Under the pieces are notes generated by a model. The model saw only the letters and a list, made by a program, of their open reading frames with translations. It was not told where the DNA came from and did no database searches. A DNA stretch of 7,293 nt. It comes from Alphaproteobacteria bacterium. Lineage in GTDB: Bacteria; Pseudomonadota; Alphaproteobacteria; Rhizobiales; Aestuariivirgaceae. The position numbers and the translations under genes are program-made. Location: the NCBI GenBank assembly GCA_024279045.1, contig JAJRRZ010000092.1, forward strand, positions 1-7,293. The letters are read 5' to 3'. Shown here piece after piece: positions 5,600 through 7,293 of this stretch (positions within the stretch are counted from its first letter, which is position 1; every line of letters begins with the position of its first letter).

Positions 5600-6328
5600 T
5601 CAATCGCCGTCATCGCCGCCATGCATGCGCTGCCAATTGCGCCACAGGTCGGGGCGGCGTTTCCTTGTCAGGCGCTCGGCTTGCCCGCGCCGCCAGCGTT
5701 CGATCTCGGCATGATTGCCACTCAGCAGCACTTCCGGAATCTCGCGTCCCTCCCATGTGCGCGGGCGGGTGTAGTGCGGGTGCTCCAGCAGGCCTGTCTC
5801 GAAGCTCTCGTGCTCGCCCGACTCGGCCTTGCCCATCACGCCAGGCAACAGCCGCACCACGGCATCGAGCAGGCACATGGCCGCCACCTCGCCGCCGGAA
5901 AGGATGTAATCTCCCACCGAGACCTCGCGCAGATTGCGCCCCTCGATGACGCGTTCGTCCACGCCCTCGAAACGCCCGCAGACGATCAGCAGCCCCGGCT
6001 GCGCCGTCAGCTCACGCACCAGCGCCTGCGTGAGCGGCTCGCCACGCGGGCTCATCAGCAGCCGCGGTCGGGCATCGCCGGGCAGGAGGGCATCGTCGAT
6101 GGCGCGGGCCAGCACATCCGGTTTCAGCACCATGCCCGGCCCGCCACCGGCGGGGGTGTCGTCCACCATGCGGTGGCGGTCGGTGGCGGCATCACGGATG
6201 TTGCGCACATCCAGTTGCCAGATGCCCCGCTCCAGCGCCCGGCCCGCCAGTGCATGCCCCAGTGGCCCGGGAAACATTTCCGGGTAGAGCGTCAGCACCG
6301 ATGCGGCAAAGGGCGTATCTTGCGGCAT
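5600..6328 (-). CDS. trmD: tRNA (guanine-N1)-methyltransferase
   Basis: TrmD uses S-adenosylmethionine to methylate G37 beside the anticodon of tRNAs with a G36-G37 sequence, preventing +1 frameshifting. The 242-residue product shows SVLTLYPEMF near the N-terminus, DRHRMVDD at 50-57, GGGPGMVLKPD at 61-71, the trefoil-knot SAM-binding segments CGRFEGVDER (117-126) and SVGDYILSGGE (137-147), then LEHPHYTRP (181-189) and PEVLLSGNHAEIERWR. Arg159 aligns with E. coli Arg154. The position of catalytic Asp169 appears to be Glu174 (GEHESF). The ATG at 6326-6328 gives the usual short N-terminus. The frame stays open to a TTG at 6356-6358, immediately after the rimM stop, so a start up to 10 residues longer is possible; neither has a strong ribosome binding site. 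The C-terminal tail is slightly short compared with E. coli. Confidence 0.95.
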   Translation of the reverse strand: MPQDTPFAASVLTLYPEMFPGPLGHALAGRALERGIWQLDVRNIRDAATDRHRMVDDTPAGGGPGMVLKPDVLARAIDDALLPGDARPRLLMSPRGEPLTQALVRELTAQPGLLIVCGRFEGVDERVIEGRNLREVSVGDYILSGGEVAAMCLLDAVVRLLPGVMGKAESGEHESFETGLLEHPHYTRPRTWEGREIPEVLLSGNHAEIERWRRGQAERLTRKRRPDLWRNWQRMHGGDDGD

Positions 6329-6358
6329 GATTTGAATCCATGCAGGTGCTTTCACCAA

Positions 6359-6883
6359 TCAGGCAGCACCACTCTCGTCATCGTCCTGTGGCAGGCGCAC
6401 GACAACCAATCCACCGGCGAGATCCACATGCGGCACGTCGCGCCGGGTGAAAGGCACATAGAAGGATGCGCCTTTCTTCGGCTGGATTTCCAGCAAATCA
6501 CCAGCGCCAAAGTTCTGCACCGCCTTGATGCGTCCCAGTGGCTGGCCGTGCTCGTCCTCCACGCGCAGGCCGAGGAGGTCTTCGTAATAGAACTCGTCGT
6601 CGTCCGGCTCGGGCAGGCGCTGGCGGGGGATTTTCAGCTTGCAGCCCTTCAACGCCTCCGCCGCGTTGCGGTCGTCGATGCCCTTCAGTTTGGCGACGAA
6701 CGTTCCCTTCGCCGGGCGCAGACGCAGGATCTCCACCTCGCGTGGCCCGTCATTCACCAGCAGCGGGCCATAGGCGGCAATGTCTTGCGGGTTTTCGGTG
6801 AAGCTCTTGATCTTCACCTCGCCACGGATGCCATGGGCATTGGTAATGATGCCCATGACAACCAGTTTCGTCTTGTCAGCCAT
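6359..6883 (-). CDS. rimM: 16S rRNA processing / 30S maturation factor RimM
   Basis: RimM binds 30S precursors through S19 and helps assemble the 30S head and process 16S rRNA. The 174-residue product has the two expected domains: an N-terminal beta-barrel starting VVMGIITNAHGIRGEVKI (8-25), and a C-terminal PRC barrel starting around 96 with the family hallmark DEFYYEDLLGLRV (96-108), including the Tyr-Tyr pair important in E. coli. It ends with an acidic tail, LPQDDDESGAA. The ATG at 6881-6883 has a GGAG site 8 bases upstream. It sits 56 bp after the in-frame S16 stop and 30 bp before the trmD ATG, the conserved rpsP-rimM-trmD order. Confidence 0.96.
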   Translation of the reverse strand: MADKTKLVVMGIITNAHGIRGEVKIKSFTENPQDIAAYGPLLVNDGPREVEILRLRPAKGTFVAKLKGIDDRNAAEALKGCKLKIPRQRLPEPDDDEFYYEDLLGLRVEDEHGQPLGRIKAVQNFGAGDLLEIQPKKGASFYVPFTRRDVPHVDLAGGLVVVRLPQDDDESGAA

Positions 6884-6891
6884 TGCCAGCG

Positions 6892-6895
6892 CTCC
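6892..6895 (-). promoter_or_regulatory. rimM ribosome binding site
   Basis: GGAG on the minus strand is 8 bases before the ATG at 6883 and supports that start. Confidence 0.65.
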
Positions 6896-6939
6896 GGCAG
6901 GCCATCATCACGTCTTTCCCCGAAGGGTGGAACGGCGCT

Positions 6940-7293
6940 TCAGCCTTCCGCTTCAGCGGCCTGTTCCTCGCCGCCCTCGGCTTCGGCTGCAGCAGCTTCC
7001 GCCGCTTTGGCCTCCTTCTCGGCCTTGCGGGCCAGGGCCTTTTCGCCCGGCTGGGCCTCTTCGGGTTGTTGCGTTGCGGACGCTTGGCCAGCCCGGCAGC
7101 ATCGAGGAAGCGCAACACGCGGTCGGTGGGCTTGGCGCCAACGCTCAGCCAATGCTGGATGCGCTCGGTGTTCAGCACCACGCGCTCCGGGTGATCCTTC
7201 GGCAGCAGCGGGTTGTAGGTGCCCACCTTCTCGATGAACCGGCCATCGCGCGGTGCGGTGTTTTCCGCCACCACGATGCGATAGAACGGGCGC
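6940..7293 (-). CDS. rpsP: 30S ribosomal protein S16, 5' end outside window, apparent -1 frameshift near the 3' end
   Basis: S16 is a 30S body assembly protein. Reading from the right edge, the frame gives RPFYRIVVAENTAPRDGRF, then KVGTYNPLLP, and continues through RVLRFLDAAGLAKRPQRNNP, all typical S16. About 15 N-terminal residues lie outside the window. After NNP this frame turns into an Arg/Pro-rich run (KRPSRAKRPWPARPRRR) that stops at 6876-6878 inside rimM. The -1 frame instead reads EEAQPGEKALARKAEKEAKA and an Ala/Glu tail, ending at TGA 6940-6942. That is what alphaproteobacterial S16 tails look like, with clean G/C third positions. One missing base near 7056-7064 (for example an A in AAGAGG, which would restore NNPKKAQPGEKA) explains it. 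Whether this is a real mutation, a sequencing error or recoding cannot be told here. The end given assumes the shift. Confidence 0.88.
   Translation of the reverse strand, partial: APVLSHRGGGKHRTARWPVHREGGHLQPAAAEGSPGARGAEHRAHPALAERWRQAHRPRVALPRCCRAGQASATQQPEEAQPGEKALARKAEKEAKAAEAAAAEAEGGEEQAAEAEG

Noticed and set aside
5621..7237. 538-codon open frame on the + strand opposite trmD, rimM and rpsP
   Set aside because: It is antisense to three well-recognised genes, has low-complexity Arg/His/Gln composition and no family resemblance; long antisense frames are expected from GC-rich codon bias.

Overview
This is a high-GC bacterial housekeeping segment, most likely from an alphaproteobacterium. 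That assignment is inferred from four things: the S16 tail style (an 'RNNP' stretch then an Ala/Glu/Lys-rich tail), the roughly 360-residue PheS with a short C-terminal extension, the TrmD sequence style, and strong G/C at third codon positions. No phage, CRISPR array, toxin-antitoxin pair, transposase or tRNA gene is visible.

Layout. At the left edge, bases 1-837 (+) hold the C-terminal 278 residues of a coiled-coil protein with an OmpA/MotB-type peptidoglycan-binding domain. It converges on everything else, which lies on the minus strand. Read 5' to 3' on that strand, from right to left, the order is rpsP (5' end outside the window, apparent frameshift near its 3' end), rimM, trmD, a 206-bp leader, rpmI, rplT, a 359-bp spacer, pheS, pheT. 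pheS and pheT overlap by four bases (ATGA). Two classic clusters are therefore joined: rpsP-rimM-trmD, without the usual rplS behind it, and rpmI-rplT-pheS-pheT, without the usual infC in front.

How the genes fit together. All minus-strand products serve translation: ribosomal proteins S16, L35 and L20, the 30S maturation factor RimM, the tRNA m1G37 methyltransferase TrmD, and both subunits of phenylalanyl-tRNA synthetase.

The unexplained structure is between genes. The rplT-pheS spacer carries a 163-bp, nearly self-complementary inverted repeat (4558-4720) with 17-bp perfect ends, plus smaller hairpins nearer pheS. The leader in front of rpmI holds two hairpins and a repeated CATGTCG motif. 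The S16 gene needs a -1 shift near 7056-7064 to reach its expected tail. I found no convincing evidence of an undescribed multi-gene system. The long palindrome, the S16 frameshift and the atypical operon junction are the points worth checking.
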